A DNA stretch of 64,000 bases from Takakia lepidozioides (Eukaryota > Streptophyta > Takakiopsida > Takakiales > Takakiaceae): assembly GCA_030704615.1 (NCBI GenBank), contig CM060734.1:39632042-39696041 (forward strand), given 5' to 3'. Of the stretch, positions 1 through 10,336 are shown in pieces. The position numbers were made by a program, and so were the translations under genes. Position 1 is the stretch's first letter. Every line of letters begins with the position of its first letter. The notes beneath the pieces were generated by a model. The model had not been told where the DNA came from and did not search any database. It saw only the letters and a program-made list of their open reading frames with translations.

Positions 1-1365
1 GAGTGGGAAAGCCATTTGTTGCAGCATGAGTTGGCCCTCCAAGAAACAGGTGGACAGCAGAATATGAACAACAGCAAAAGAGCTGGCAGTGGGTTGCATG
101 GGGAAGGCAGGTCACATACACCTGAAAACCGAAGCCTCAAGGATCAATCCTTGGATGACACTACCAGGGCTGTGCTGATATCCCAAATGCGCGAGCCGTG
201 TGTGAGATCGCAATTAGGGTTGATGACATTACTCCAGCAGTGCTTGGAATCTGAACAGCGGGGATTCTCAACTGTAGCACTTTCAGGCTATGTTGAACAC
301 TTTGACAGCAAACACAAGGAGGATCTTGGCTGGGGCTGCGGATGGCGGAACATCCAAATGTTATGTTCTCATTTGTTAGTTGAAGATCAAGAAGCAAAAG
401 AGGTGTTGTTTGGTGGGGCGGGCTTTGTTCCTGACATTCCAGCATTGCAGCGATGGCTGGAGATAGCTTGGGCAAAGGGCTTTGACGTCCCTGGAGCGGA
501 GTATTTTGAATGGAGGATTTCAGGCACCCATAAGTGGATTGGGACTACTGAGTGTGCAGCTCTGTTGAGGTCCTTTGGAATTCGTGCACGGATTATTGAT
601 TTCCAAGCAAATAAAAGAGGCAGAAATGAAGCCCGTGGAAAGTGTGGCTCAAACTCAGAGCCAACTCGAAATGAGTTCTCACCAAAGAAGCCTTTGGCTC
701 TAGAAATTCCTCAGGATGCTGAGTGTGTTGGCTGTGGTAAGCCTCTGATTCAGGGCACACAATGCTCTGATTTGTGTCCAACCTGTATTGACGAGGTTCT
801 TCAACAAAGCCCCAAAAAGGATGAGAGAAGAACATTGGATCACTCTGAGGGCATGCCACGGTTGGCAGGCAAGAGCAGTCCGGAGGATAAAGGGAATTTG
901 CATGAGAAAGTTGGAAATGATGGTGATAAGGGGCAAAAGGAGGCAACCATCAACCATCAGCATCTGATTGATTGGGTCTGGAACTATTTCTTGGACAGGG
1001 CTGATAAAGAGTCAGTGACTAATGCAGGTGGGCCAATGAAACAGCCCGTCATTGTCACTAAGTCCTCGCCCCTGTATTTCCAGCATAAAGGACATTCTCG
1101 AACAATTGTTGGAATAGAGAGACGGTGGAAACACGAGTTGGGTGCAGATGACGACGTCTTTCTTCTTGTTCTCGACCCTTCTCAAAGAACTGAAGACATT
1201 GGGAGATGTCTTCGCGAGCGCACTGGATGGCAAAGGCTGGTGAAGCGCGGTGTGCATACACTCAAACAAGCTGAGTATCAGCTATGCTATGTGGATCGAG
1301 GGGTTGCAGTTGGAGAGGAGCTCGAGGGCCTTAAGGTTTTGAGCAGCGTCCACTACACTTACTGA
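1..1365 (+). CDS. C78-family (ZUFSP/UFSP-like) cysteine peptidase, 3' part
   Basis: The frame is open from base 1 to the stop at 1363-1365, so the 5' part lies outside the window; a splice acceptor near base 24 is also possible. The family removes UFM1 or K63-linked ubiquitin from proteins in cytosol and nucleus. Seen: the catalytic motif GWGCGWRN with the Cys codon at 337-339, a downstream GHSRT with its His at 1093-1095, and LDPS with its Asp at 1174-1176, in the family order Cys, His, Asp. The stretch IPALQRWLEIAWAKGFD and the CAALLRSFGIRARIIDF block are also typical. Between Cys and His there is a long low-conservation insert with five cysteines (ECVGCG, then QCSDLCPTC) that looks like a small zinc ribbon. 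Whether it is ZUFSP (K63 deubiquitinase) or UFSP2 (UFM1 protease) cannot be settled without the N-terminus. Confidence 0.85.
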   Translation, partial: EWESHLLQHELALQETGGQQNMNNSKRAGSGLHGEGRSHTPENRSLKDQSLDDTTRAVLISQMREPCVRSQLGLMTLLQQCLESEQRGFSTVALSGYVEHFDSKHKEDLGWGCGWRNIQMLCSHLLVEDQEAKEVLFGGAGFVPDIPALQRWLEIAWAKGFDVPGAEYFEWRISGTHKWIGTTECAALLRSFGIRARIIDFQANKRGRNEARGKCGSNSEPTRNEFSPKKPLALEIPQDAECVGCGKPLIQGTQCSDLCPTCIDEVLQQSPKKDERRTLDHSEGMPRLAGKSSPEDKGNLHEKVGNDGDKGQKEATINHQHLIDWVWNYFLDRADKESVTNAGGPMKQPVIVTKSSPLYFQHKGHSRTIVGIERRWKHELGADDDVFLLVLDPSQRTEDIGRCLRERTGWQRLVKRGVHTLKQAEYQLCYVDRGVAVGEELEGLKVLSSVHYTY

Positions 1366-4300
1366 TTAGTGGGACTCAAAAGGTTTGATTGCCAGGAATT
1401 TCCCTTATGATCATTTCCCCCCTCTCACGGAGATTCATACTCCACTGTAGTTGGCTCAAATTTTTGTTGATCGAAGGCCCACAGACAATCAACCCACATT
1501 TAAGATCACGTGAAGCAACCTAGTACTTCATGAAACGTGAAGTCTTTTATGGCTGCTTTGGAAGGTGACCAAAGGTAGATACTGTTATCAAGTCACTCTA
1601 TGAAGCTTGGCAAGGATTTTCTGGTGAAGTCCCTCTCAACTCACTTGAACCATATTGACACTAGCTGGGCGAGAGAGCTATGCCTTCTATGAGAGCACAT
1701 CGATCCTCGTGAATATTTTTCAATGGGGTGAAGGATCCTGTTCTGGATAGACCATGGGTTTTTCCAGGATTTGTTTTCATTTAGAGTCTGAATACCTGAA
1801 AACTCCATAGAGCATTACCCCTGAAAACTTGGGATTTAGGAGTGAAGGTGTCACTGCATGCATTCCTGGTGTGATTTACTTTGTTTCTTGGTGGAAGCCC
1901 AACACTTGAACTAGAGTATACAAATGAGTACCATTAAATGCTAGTAGAGAGATGTACAAGATTGTTCCATGCGGACATTCAAGGCTAGGACCATCCAGAG
2001 GTTCACCCAACTGTGGTGCACAGTGCAATCTGGTTCAATGTCGAAATGACTGTCACTTGGCATGGATGTCAATCTAATAGTATAGCTACTGGACCTGCTG
2101 TACCCTTCACCCCCACAAGATGTGGTACATGTCCCAGTTATTGCACCTCCAATCACATTGTAAGGCCCAGAACTCGGGGGAGAGAGACAGAACCACACTG
2201 CGCACCTTTCACTGAGGAGCTAGGGAGGCAGGCTTCTGTTGGCAAGCTCCATTTGCGTTTGCAGTACACTGGTCTTAGATGGAAGGAACAAGCACGAGAC
2301 ATGACTGTAGATAGATGCATACAGAGGATCTACGTATCTAAAATGATGTTCCACGGAACTCGATATTGGTCTGAACTCTGAACCCTGGTGAGCTGCATTC
2401 ACAAAATCTAGATAAAGTGTAATATGGCGACCCCACAGAAGCAAAGCCTTACTTTGTGCAAGACTACCACAGCGCATGTGGAAAAAAATGAACCGTCGAA
2501 TATACTATCCCATATCGTTTGTAGATGTGCTTCTGTCTAGTATGTAACTTTCAAAGTTTGATTCTGCATGCTAACCTTTGGATCTCATTTCAGCATATTA
2601 CACATTAATTGAACTATTCTAGGAAAGAGTGGCATGTGTTTATGTACAGTTGAAGACTCAATGAGTTTGTACTTGTGTTTCCTACACTGATCCACAGGAG
2701 TCACAGCGACCACTTTTGACTATTTCACTCTCAAACTCTGTATGGGTTTGTTTGAGTTTCTTCTTTTGCTCAGATTCAAGGGATCTGTGGCTGAAATTTA
2801 CCACACCAGTCCCAAGCATATGACGATTGGCTTGTGCCATCAAGCTTTAGCTTCCAGACAAACTGTGGAAAGAGTCGCTCTCGCTCTCGAACAACAATAT
2901 ATTCAAATTACTGTTTTGGGTTTCCAGAATCCCTCTCATTGAGGGACAAACTACAGACACCAGTAGCACAAGGGGACAGGGATTACATTGCAGAGGTGTG
3001 AAGGGAAAGATGTGCACATTAGCCATTACTTGTGATTGTTTGATATGTCATATCCTAAGGGCAAGACTCCAAGCTTCCATGGATATTAACCCCTAAAGAC
3101 CTAGGGCTTTCTTCACCCTTGACTGCGTAAATCTGCACCTCTGCCCACCTTTCTAATCATAACTGAAAATATACAAAGATCTACAAAACTTCACCATTGA
3201 ATAATGCTTCAGGCTTATTACATTCCCTATCTCTACCTAGACTGGGATGGATTTTCTCTTGAGAAGAAGAATCTTATCATGTTTTTGTGAGCATGAAAGT
3301 TAGGAGTCTGCAACCTTTGTGAAACAAGGAAAAACTTTACAATTCTTATCGAAATTCCTAAAAAGCTAAGCCCATGAGTCCAATCTATATACAAGAAAAT
3401 GCCTCATCATGTTTGCTACCTTCTCCTAATTTTTCAGAGTTGAGCGACAAGATTTCATATACCTCCTTTCTGGTGATCTGGAGGGAGTCTAGAATCTAGA
3501 ACTGCATTTCTCAACTTTGCCACCTTTTTGGTTTTGAGAAGCAATTGGGTGTTTCGTCTGAAACATGGGAGAGTCCAAATGTTTCAAATCAAGTTGGAAA
3601 CATCCTTCTAAATTTGTGATGGAGTTCATTCACTCTAACTTTCACACCCTCAGATGGGAGTTCCCCTCTAATTCTTCACTGGCCCCTGGTTTCTCAGGGC
3701 TTCACACAGCCCCTTAACGCAACTTGCCACCCTCAGGAACCCGCCACATTCTGCAGGATTATCTAATCACGCTCGGGCAGGTGCCACTGGAAAGATCTCA
3801 GTCTGGGCTACAAGTTTGGTTCTAGCTGCATGTCAATCGAGTCAAAATCCAGGAAGATATTTGCTGTTGAAGAAAGGGCACCAACATACCATCCCAGTAA
3901 CCCCTTCAGGATTGGAGGCTTTGTTTATGTAGCACAATATTTAATAAAGATCTAACCCTAGCTTAGGACACCAATTAGAGTAGTTCGTAAGCATGGTTTA
4001 CTAAGAGTTAACTTTAGAGAGCTACTATTATGTTGCCAGCATGCTGTCACATTGGGAGAAAAGAAGGTAAGTTACACTTGACTAGACAAATGACTACATG
4101 GACAAGGAAAGAGGATAAAATCATTACTAATAGCTTGTACAGTAAGATCAGTTGATTTTCAGGATGGTGTCCTTCATGCAAACTGGTCGTCAGCCTATTG
4201 CTAAGGCTAGAGTTGTGTTTTCCATTTTCAACTAAATTCTTGTGCTGGTATTCCCACCAGGAAGTATGGAAGAAAAAAAATTCACAGCCTGCTGATCTAA

Positions 4301-4603
4301 GATCTAAGAATAAACATTTAGCTGAAGGGGTTTAATGCCACAAAGGGTGGAAGGCTAAAGTGGGTTTGGCAGTTTGGGGATGTGACCACAGACACTCTCA
4401 TGGCATTGCAATTTCAGGCTTCCATACAGAGAGTGGGAACACTCCAGTATTGCCACACTGCCCTGAGAAATGCGCTTCCCACGGGAAGCTTGCCACATCC
4501 TCACTGCGGTTGGCCAGGCGAACCCAGGCATGAAAGGTTACAATCTCTATCCAGCCCCTTACTTGCACTAGTGAGGAGGCCACTTGGAGATGGACCAATA
4601 TGC
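1366..4603. other. Intergenic, no gene recognised
   Basis: This 3.2-kb stretch lies between two convergent genes. It will hold both 3' untranslated regions. The longest frames (2013-2381 on plus, 1941-2198 on minus) overlap each other, have no recognisable motif and no splice partners I can support. No tandem repeat or terminal inverted repeat was noticed. Confidence 0.4.
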
Positions 4604-7600
4604 TCAACTCAATACCATGGAAGGGGTATAAACCTGCTCAGTCAGATTTTGAGCCGCACTTTCTGTGGGAAATCCCCGAATAGCCCCAATCGTCCATTGG
4701 GCTATAATACCTGCACAGATTGCAAATCTCAATGATTTTTCTAATAGAATCTGGTCATGGAGGATCTCCGGAAGACTCGTCAGTTTTCTGATTATACCTG
4801 TACACCAAAAGATATGTCAGTATTCAACACGAAGCCCAACACCATGCAATAGAACCAGCGGAGAGAATCCAAGGTATCCAAGCTGTACGAAAGAAGAGAT
4901 TTGTTTCCCAAACTCACCCAAAAATAGAAAACAGAACAACCGACTAAAACAGAAGCCTGACAACACATAGCAGGAATAAACTAAGCTGGACAGAAGGAAG
5001 AAAGATGTGAAGTCCAAGGGAAGGGATGTTAAAAGAAGAAGGGTGAAATTGATTTACCTGCCACAAGGGCATCCCCTGATCCAGTTCTGTCACAAGTAAA
5101 AGGAGTGATCAGAACGTCTTCAGTGCCTGCAACTGACCCATGAAACTCAGGGGTGTAGTAGTGGATTCGATAAGTGCCATCTGTCACAAACAGAATCCGG
5201 AGATTATCATGCCACAACAATGACAATTCCTCTGGCATGTAGTGGTACTCTTCACGCCGTTTTTTCATCTCTGCTGCCGAATTTGAAGCATAAACGGAAC
5301 GTCGTTTTCTTCGCTGTTCATATATTTCTTCACCCAGAAGAAACTCCAGCTCCTGCTTAGTGACCTCAATCATGGTGGCTTTCTCCCACACTGGGTGGAT
5401 AGCAGCCCATGTAGCATCCCGTGACTTCCAATATGGTAACGGCAAGTTCACGTCAAAAAAAACATTTGCCCCATATTGTCGTGCTATATCGATGGCTGCC
5501 AGGAGCGAGGACCGCAGGGGTTCAGAAGTAAGGCTGAGAGAGGTGCAGTGGAAAATGCGAGCCTGGACAGCAGATGCATAATTCTCAGGAACACGACATC
5601 AACCAATAGTGGAAGATATGACTGCATTAAGTCAAGGAAAATAGAAGCGAGAAGGGGCTGCATACCTACCTCCTTGAGAATATCCAGATTTATTTCATGA
5701 TGGAACAATGATCCTTCAGCACTAGGCTTCTCGCATGCCATTTGTACCCCTGCACCAGTACCACATGTCAAGCGCATCCGCGACAACCCAGTGGCCACAG
5801 TGGTGTCGAACTTGATGCCACGAGTCTGCACGCCGTTGGTGTTAAGCTTTAACACCATCTCATTCCCAAAAGAGTCGTTTCCCACCTTGAAAAATTACGC
5901 AACCAGCCACAATTAGACCATGTCTTTTCCTTGATGGTCCTTGCCAACACGTTTGAGCTCCTGATACAGTAAGAAGGTTGATTGGCTGCGTATAGGAAAC
6001 AGGAAAATATCAGTGAAAATATCGGTCGAGTTTATCTTACAAGTGAATATGAGATGGTACACATCGTTGCCCGATTGGCTCAAGTTTACAGAAAGGCTTA
6101 CCTTGCCTATGAACGCTACCCTTCCACCCAACCGAGCCAAAGCTACTGCCACGTTTGAGGGGGAGCTACCAGGTGCCCGTACGAACTCAGGTGGGCTCCA
6201 CTGCAGGCCCTTCCAAGACGAATAAATTTCTGGATCCATTTGTCGGTCACTAACCCTCACTGTGGGTATGAACTCATACAGAGCTTCACCAAAACAGCAG
6301 ACCAATGGTGGCCAGTCATACTCCTCTGCCTCAACATCTTCCTCCACCTCCTCGACTTCTTTCATTTTTTTCAGTTTGGTGGTTGCACTCTTTCTGCGGC
6401 CACCAACTGTTTGCTTGGCTGTGGGAGTGCTGAGCTTCTCTAAATCATTGCCACCATAGCCATTGTGAGGGACACGGGCAAAAAAACAAAATGCTGCAAT
6501 ATGAAGGACTGAATCTCTGGAGAGAGCATTGTCTATGGTGCAGGAGGGAAATGATGTAGGAAGATTGGGCTGGGTCAGCAACCAATTAGATTGGGGATAG
6601 TTGCTTACCTCAGTAAGCTCCCATGAATAATTACAGAGTCTGATATGCTGAAGGATTTACCCTTGAGGTTTATATCACGCCTAACTTCAACACTCAATCC
6701 CCTGTAACCACTTTGTCATTAGCTGTGTATGAGCCTTATAAGATGTAGGGTTAGGGTTCTGTTCCATACACTAGTGTGTAGAAACTCCACATCTTACTCG
6801 TAAAGACAGGTATGCCCCCTGGGGACTTTGGCTGCAAGCAAGCAAGCAAGCAAGGTAAATAAGTCTATCCCTCTCGCTCAGGAGGATTTGTGACTACCCA
6901 TCCTCTTCAGTTGTGTGTACCCGAAGAAGCAGCTCAGGTGCATGAGGCGCTCCTTCTCCATGGAAGATTTCGGGTTTGATACGTTCTTTTGGTTCCTAGG
7001 TTTGCCTATAGGTCCCCCAAGGACATAATCTCTCTCTCTTTGTTGGGGTCGAATTTTTCATTTGATTTCAGTTGTTCTACGATGTCATTCTCCGTCGGCA
7101 CTTCGTCTCCGAGGATGTCTTCTTCTGGTTTCTTTTTTTGTCCTACTCTGTCCTATCGGACCCCAACAACGTAATCGTTCTCTCCTCGTTGAGATTTGAT
7201 TTTCTCTCTGGTTGCAGTGGTTTTAAACTGCTGTTCTTGTGTGTCCTGCGACAATGGAGTCTTTTATTTCCTATCTTTCCTTAACCTCTACTATGTACCG
7301 CTCTGGACCCGTGGCAGTCATAGATTCCTTGTATACCACGAGTGAGAAGAAGAGGAAGATATCACAAGTTGCAGAGATGGAGTTGACGGAAGGTGCTTGT
7401 AAAGCCCTTGCATGACCATAAATGCAAACTGTTTCGCCCGAGATGAGCGGCGCCTCTGCTACTACAGATTGGAGACTGGATTGCCCCATACACCAATTCA
7501 GAGACCAGAAAAGCATAAAGAAGTACCTTTTTTCTGTTTTACTGGAGTCTCGGGCGGAGTAGCAGCAATCACTTGCAAGGGTCTCGAAGCCGGCATTGCC

Positions 7601-7749
7601 AAGGGTGACGCCCACTTCAGCTTCAGAGCGTGACCCATTGATCTGCTGCATGATGCAAGGCCTCCCGCACGCCGCAAGCAATGAGAAGACAGGGTTTGGG
7701 GTATAGGCTCTCCCTGTGCGAGCAGGACTGCCCCGGAGCACGCTGCCAT
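4604..7749 (-). CDS. FLN1: Fructokinase-like protein 1, plastid PfkB family (5 exons)
   Basis: Exons on minus: 7527-7749, 6102-6439, 5670-5885, 5058-5562, 4604-4797; all junctions are GT..AG, phases agree, and they give 491 codons plus stop. FLN1 is a non-catalytic sugar-kinase homologue that sits in the plastid-encoded RNA polymerase complex and is needed for chloroplast transcription. Seen: an N-terminus starting MAACSGAV that is Ser/Arg-rich and acid-poor (transit-peptide-like), a Lys/Glu-rich linker (KKMKEVEEVEEDVEAEE), then the PfkB domain: WPPLVCCFG, STWKGLQWSPPEFVRAPG-like block (here SSWKGLQWSPPEFVRAP), VNLPLPYWKS, VTKQELEFLLG, CDRTGSGDALVAG, and AGIIAQWTIGAIRGFPTES at the end. The DPEIYSSWKGLQ and GFPTES blocks match my memory of FLN1 rather than FLN2. 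The start at 7749 was chosen because only this frame joins exon 2 in phase with the MAA-type transit peptide; an upstream ATG at 7806 is in frame. The usual sugar-binding GG is GS here. Confidence 0.92.
6440..7526 (-). other. Intron 1 of FLN1-like gene
   Basis: This 1.09-kb intron separates the transit-peptide exon from the PfkB domain. It carries a short (CAAG)n microsatellite at about 6836-6854. The acceptor is preceded by a pyrimidine-rich tract; a competing acceptor eight bases downstream would change the phase. Confidence 0.7.
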
Positions 7750-8056
7750 CCCCCTTCGACGAGCGAGAAAGACGAGCAGATCGTTCACAACTCTCACTGT
7801 TTTCAAATTGTTCGATATCCGTCGCTGGATTACGTGGCTCTGCCCGGCTGCCCGCAGCCCGAAGTATTTTCGTGGTCCGGGCAGGGGAAAACTTTGAAGC
7901 AGTGCTCACTGCTGACCCTCAGAAAAACCTGCTGACTACTTTTCCTTTGTTTGTCTTTTAAAAATTTCAAAGGGAAACGAGACACTCACAAATCAAGGCA
8001 CATCATTTGCTCCGAATTTTTCTCCCAAACATTCTTCCGAGATCATTGCTTGGTAA

Positions 8057-8690
8057 TGTTAAGAATTGAACATTGAACCGATATTATTCCAGATTATTAT
8101 GTGTACATCTTTTAGTATCTAGTAAGTACCTAGGGATACATCTCTTAGTATCTGGATATTAATGATCAACACTTTACAATTATTTATAGTGAGCATTTTG
8201 CTCATTGTAATACAGAATATCATTTCCTTCATTATGAATATATTATATACTTTTCTTTCTCTATCGGAGCGGGTTATAGTGAGGAGAGAAATGACCAAGA
8301 GTAGAAATCTAACAGTAGTGTAAATTTTCCATCATGACCACCATAAATTCTCTGGTGGATAGATTAGATGGTACCAACTACTATATTTGGAAAACTAGAA
8401 TGCAAATGTACTTACTGAGAGAAGATGTTTTGTCAATCGTTAATGGGTCTGATGTCAGACCCGGTACTCCCACTCATCAACCAACATCGGACAAAAGAGA
8501 TAACAAAGCTAGAGGTGATATAATTTTATGCGTCAAAGATAATCTATTGGTATATGAAAAATCCCTTAAAACTTCACACGAGGTCTGGGATAAACTTATC
8601 GACCTATATGAAGACACTAACATTATTAGTAAGAATCTACTCACTAGGAAATTTTTCAACCTTAAAATGTTGGAAACAAATAGTGTCGGC
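8057..8690 (+). mobile_element. Ty1/copia fragment: LTR-like end, primer site, gag start
   Basis: From about 8057 a sequence starting TGTTAAG looks like an LTR, ending near 8261. It is followed by a truncated initiator-Met tRNA primer-binding site (TATCGGAGC at 8262-8270; the leading TGG is lost). A gag frame opens with ATG at 8334 and reads like copia gag (MTTINSLVDRLDGTNYYIW, later NLLTRKFFNLKMLE). It stops abruptly near 8690, where unrelated sequence begins. The same gag start occurs on the opposite strand at 12200, so the two form an inverted pair. Nothing downstream in this orientation encodes protease, integrase or reverse transcriptase; this is a broken copy. Confidence 0.88.
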
Positions 8691-9424
8691 TCTCATTTTT
8701 TAGCCGCGCCAGTACGACCCTTGGGGTGAGCTCATAAGCCCACCGCCCATTCACCGGGTCGGCGAGATTCTGAAATTTTTCTAAGTCCTTGTTCATCTAC
8801 CTTCTAGCAGAATGGACAGACCCTCCAACAGACCGACTCCAACCTTCTAGCGGACAGGCAAACCCTCCAGCAGACCGAGCGGATTGGCACCTCTCCAGCA
8901 GACTGGGCAGAACCCTTGCAGCATCGAGCAGACTTTCCAAGCAGACCCCGCTCCGACAGACCGGCAGACCCTTCGACAAAATATATATTTAATAACACAC
9001 ATTACTGCCATGGTACTACCTAACAAGATTTGAGCACCAAACCTCATGTTTAACACTGTTCTTAACCACCACACTACCCACCATTTTCTACAAGCCTTTG
9101 CTCCACTATTGATTTGGAAATGGTGGCTCTTGGGGAAAAGCAAAATTGGATAAAGCTAGGTTTTGATTTGGTCAAACCAAAAAATTTCTCACTTTTTCTT
9201 TGGGACCTGATATTTGAGGTCCGGGCCAACATTATAATCTCACAATTTCCGAGGTGGACTTGGCTCATTTTTTGGTATGTCATGCATAAATGAGCTGGGC
9301 CCATTGCTATAAGGCTGGAATCTCTGGATGATTTTTGGTAGGTTTCTAGGGGCAATTTACTGCAGCTGGATACCCAAAATTGGTAAAAAGTCAAAAAATG
9401 GCTTGGGAACCTTAAGGGTTAAAG
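8691..9424. repeat. Unclassified insertion with degenerate AGCAGACC repeats
   Basis: This block separates two copia gag pieces. Its left part (8806-8980) is a degenerate tandem array of short units built on CAGCAGACCG-like words. The rest is non-coding. Its right end reads GGGAACCTTAAGGGTTAAAG and directly abuts copia gag sequence. No terminal inverted repeats were seen, so the class is unknown. Confidence 0.5.
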
Positions 9425-9668
9425 CAGAATTGGATTCAGGGATTTCTCCCCTTTCGTCTTATATCTTCTTCAATAATTAATTTTATTGTATCATTTAATG
9501 TGCCCATATGACCCGTTTGAGCCATGACAAGGCCAACATAGGAATTAGGCAATGAGCCTAAAAGGTTTGCAGTTGCAACTGCTTCAAGCATGGTTGTGCC
9601 GGCGGTGGCCAACTCATCAACTAAATTTGAAAATTTGTTAACATGGACTTGGACCCTATCGCTCCTCA
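9425..9668 (-). mobile_element. Ty1/copia gag fragment
   Basis: On the minus strand this piece encodes the C-terminal half of the copia gag domain (VHVNKFSNLVDELATAG, NLLGSLPNSY, KLIIEEDIRR). It is nearly identical to 11617-11855, so it is a second copy of the same family. It is cut at both ends and is not part of an intact element. Confidence 0.88.
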
Positions 9669-10336
9669 TTTAACAATAATAGGGTCATGAATGCCCGTGC
9701 TTGTGGTTGCGGCGGGGCCCACGTGTGGCAGAGGGGTGGGGGGTGGGAGCGCCCGGATCCCGCCAATCTATTGCTGGGTCTGCCCGGCTGGTCTGTTGGG
9801 GCCCACAAAACACATGAGTTAGTCTGTTGGGCCCACAGTATGCACTTAAAGCATTAGTTATTGGGGCTATGACCCCACTAAATTGCAGGTCCAACTGATT
9901 TTTTCACCTATGGTTGCTATGCATGCAATTACATGGGGGTTGAAATCTCAAAATTGACAAGTTAAAATGTGCCTCCAAATGAAGTACTTTTTTTTCTACA
10001 AATTTTTTAAAAGCCAACGGTGGATGTGTGTATGTAATGCTCACACACCACAAGGTGAAGTGCTTTTTCCAAGATTGCTAATTTTCTGCCAAAAATGGCC
10101 TTTGGAGTGCAATCTGTTTTGGGCTTGTTTACCTGCCACATCAGCAGTCAACACCCAAAACGTAAATGAGAGATCTTTTTCTTAATTTTTTTTTTTGCAT
10201 CATACTCGAGACAAATCCCTTGTCATTAAAGCTTCAGGAGTGGGCCCCATCAGATTAGATCTGCAAAAATTAGGTCGAACTGCAAATTCAAAGTGACCCG
10301 ATTCAAGTCGCTTGGGAACTCAAGGGTTAAAGTTCT
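9669..10336. repeat. Unclassified non-coding insertion within copia remnants
   Basis: This block of about 670 bp has no recognisable gene. It ends on the right with GGGAACTCAAGGGTTAAAG, nearly the same terminus as the block ending at 9424, and again abuts copia gag. Short homopolymer runs occur at 9990 and 10185. It could be a related element or a rearrangement product. Confidence 0.45.

Noticed and set aside
1941-2381. Long frames on both strands (122 and 85 codons) as a gene
   Set aside because: They overlap, carry no known motif and have no splice partners; likely chance in the 3' flank.
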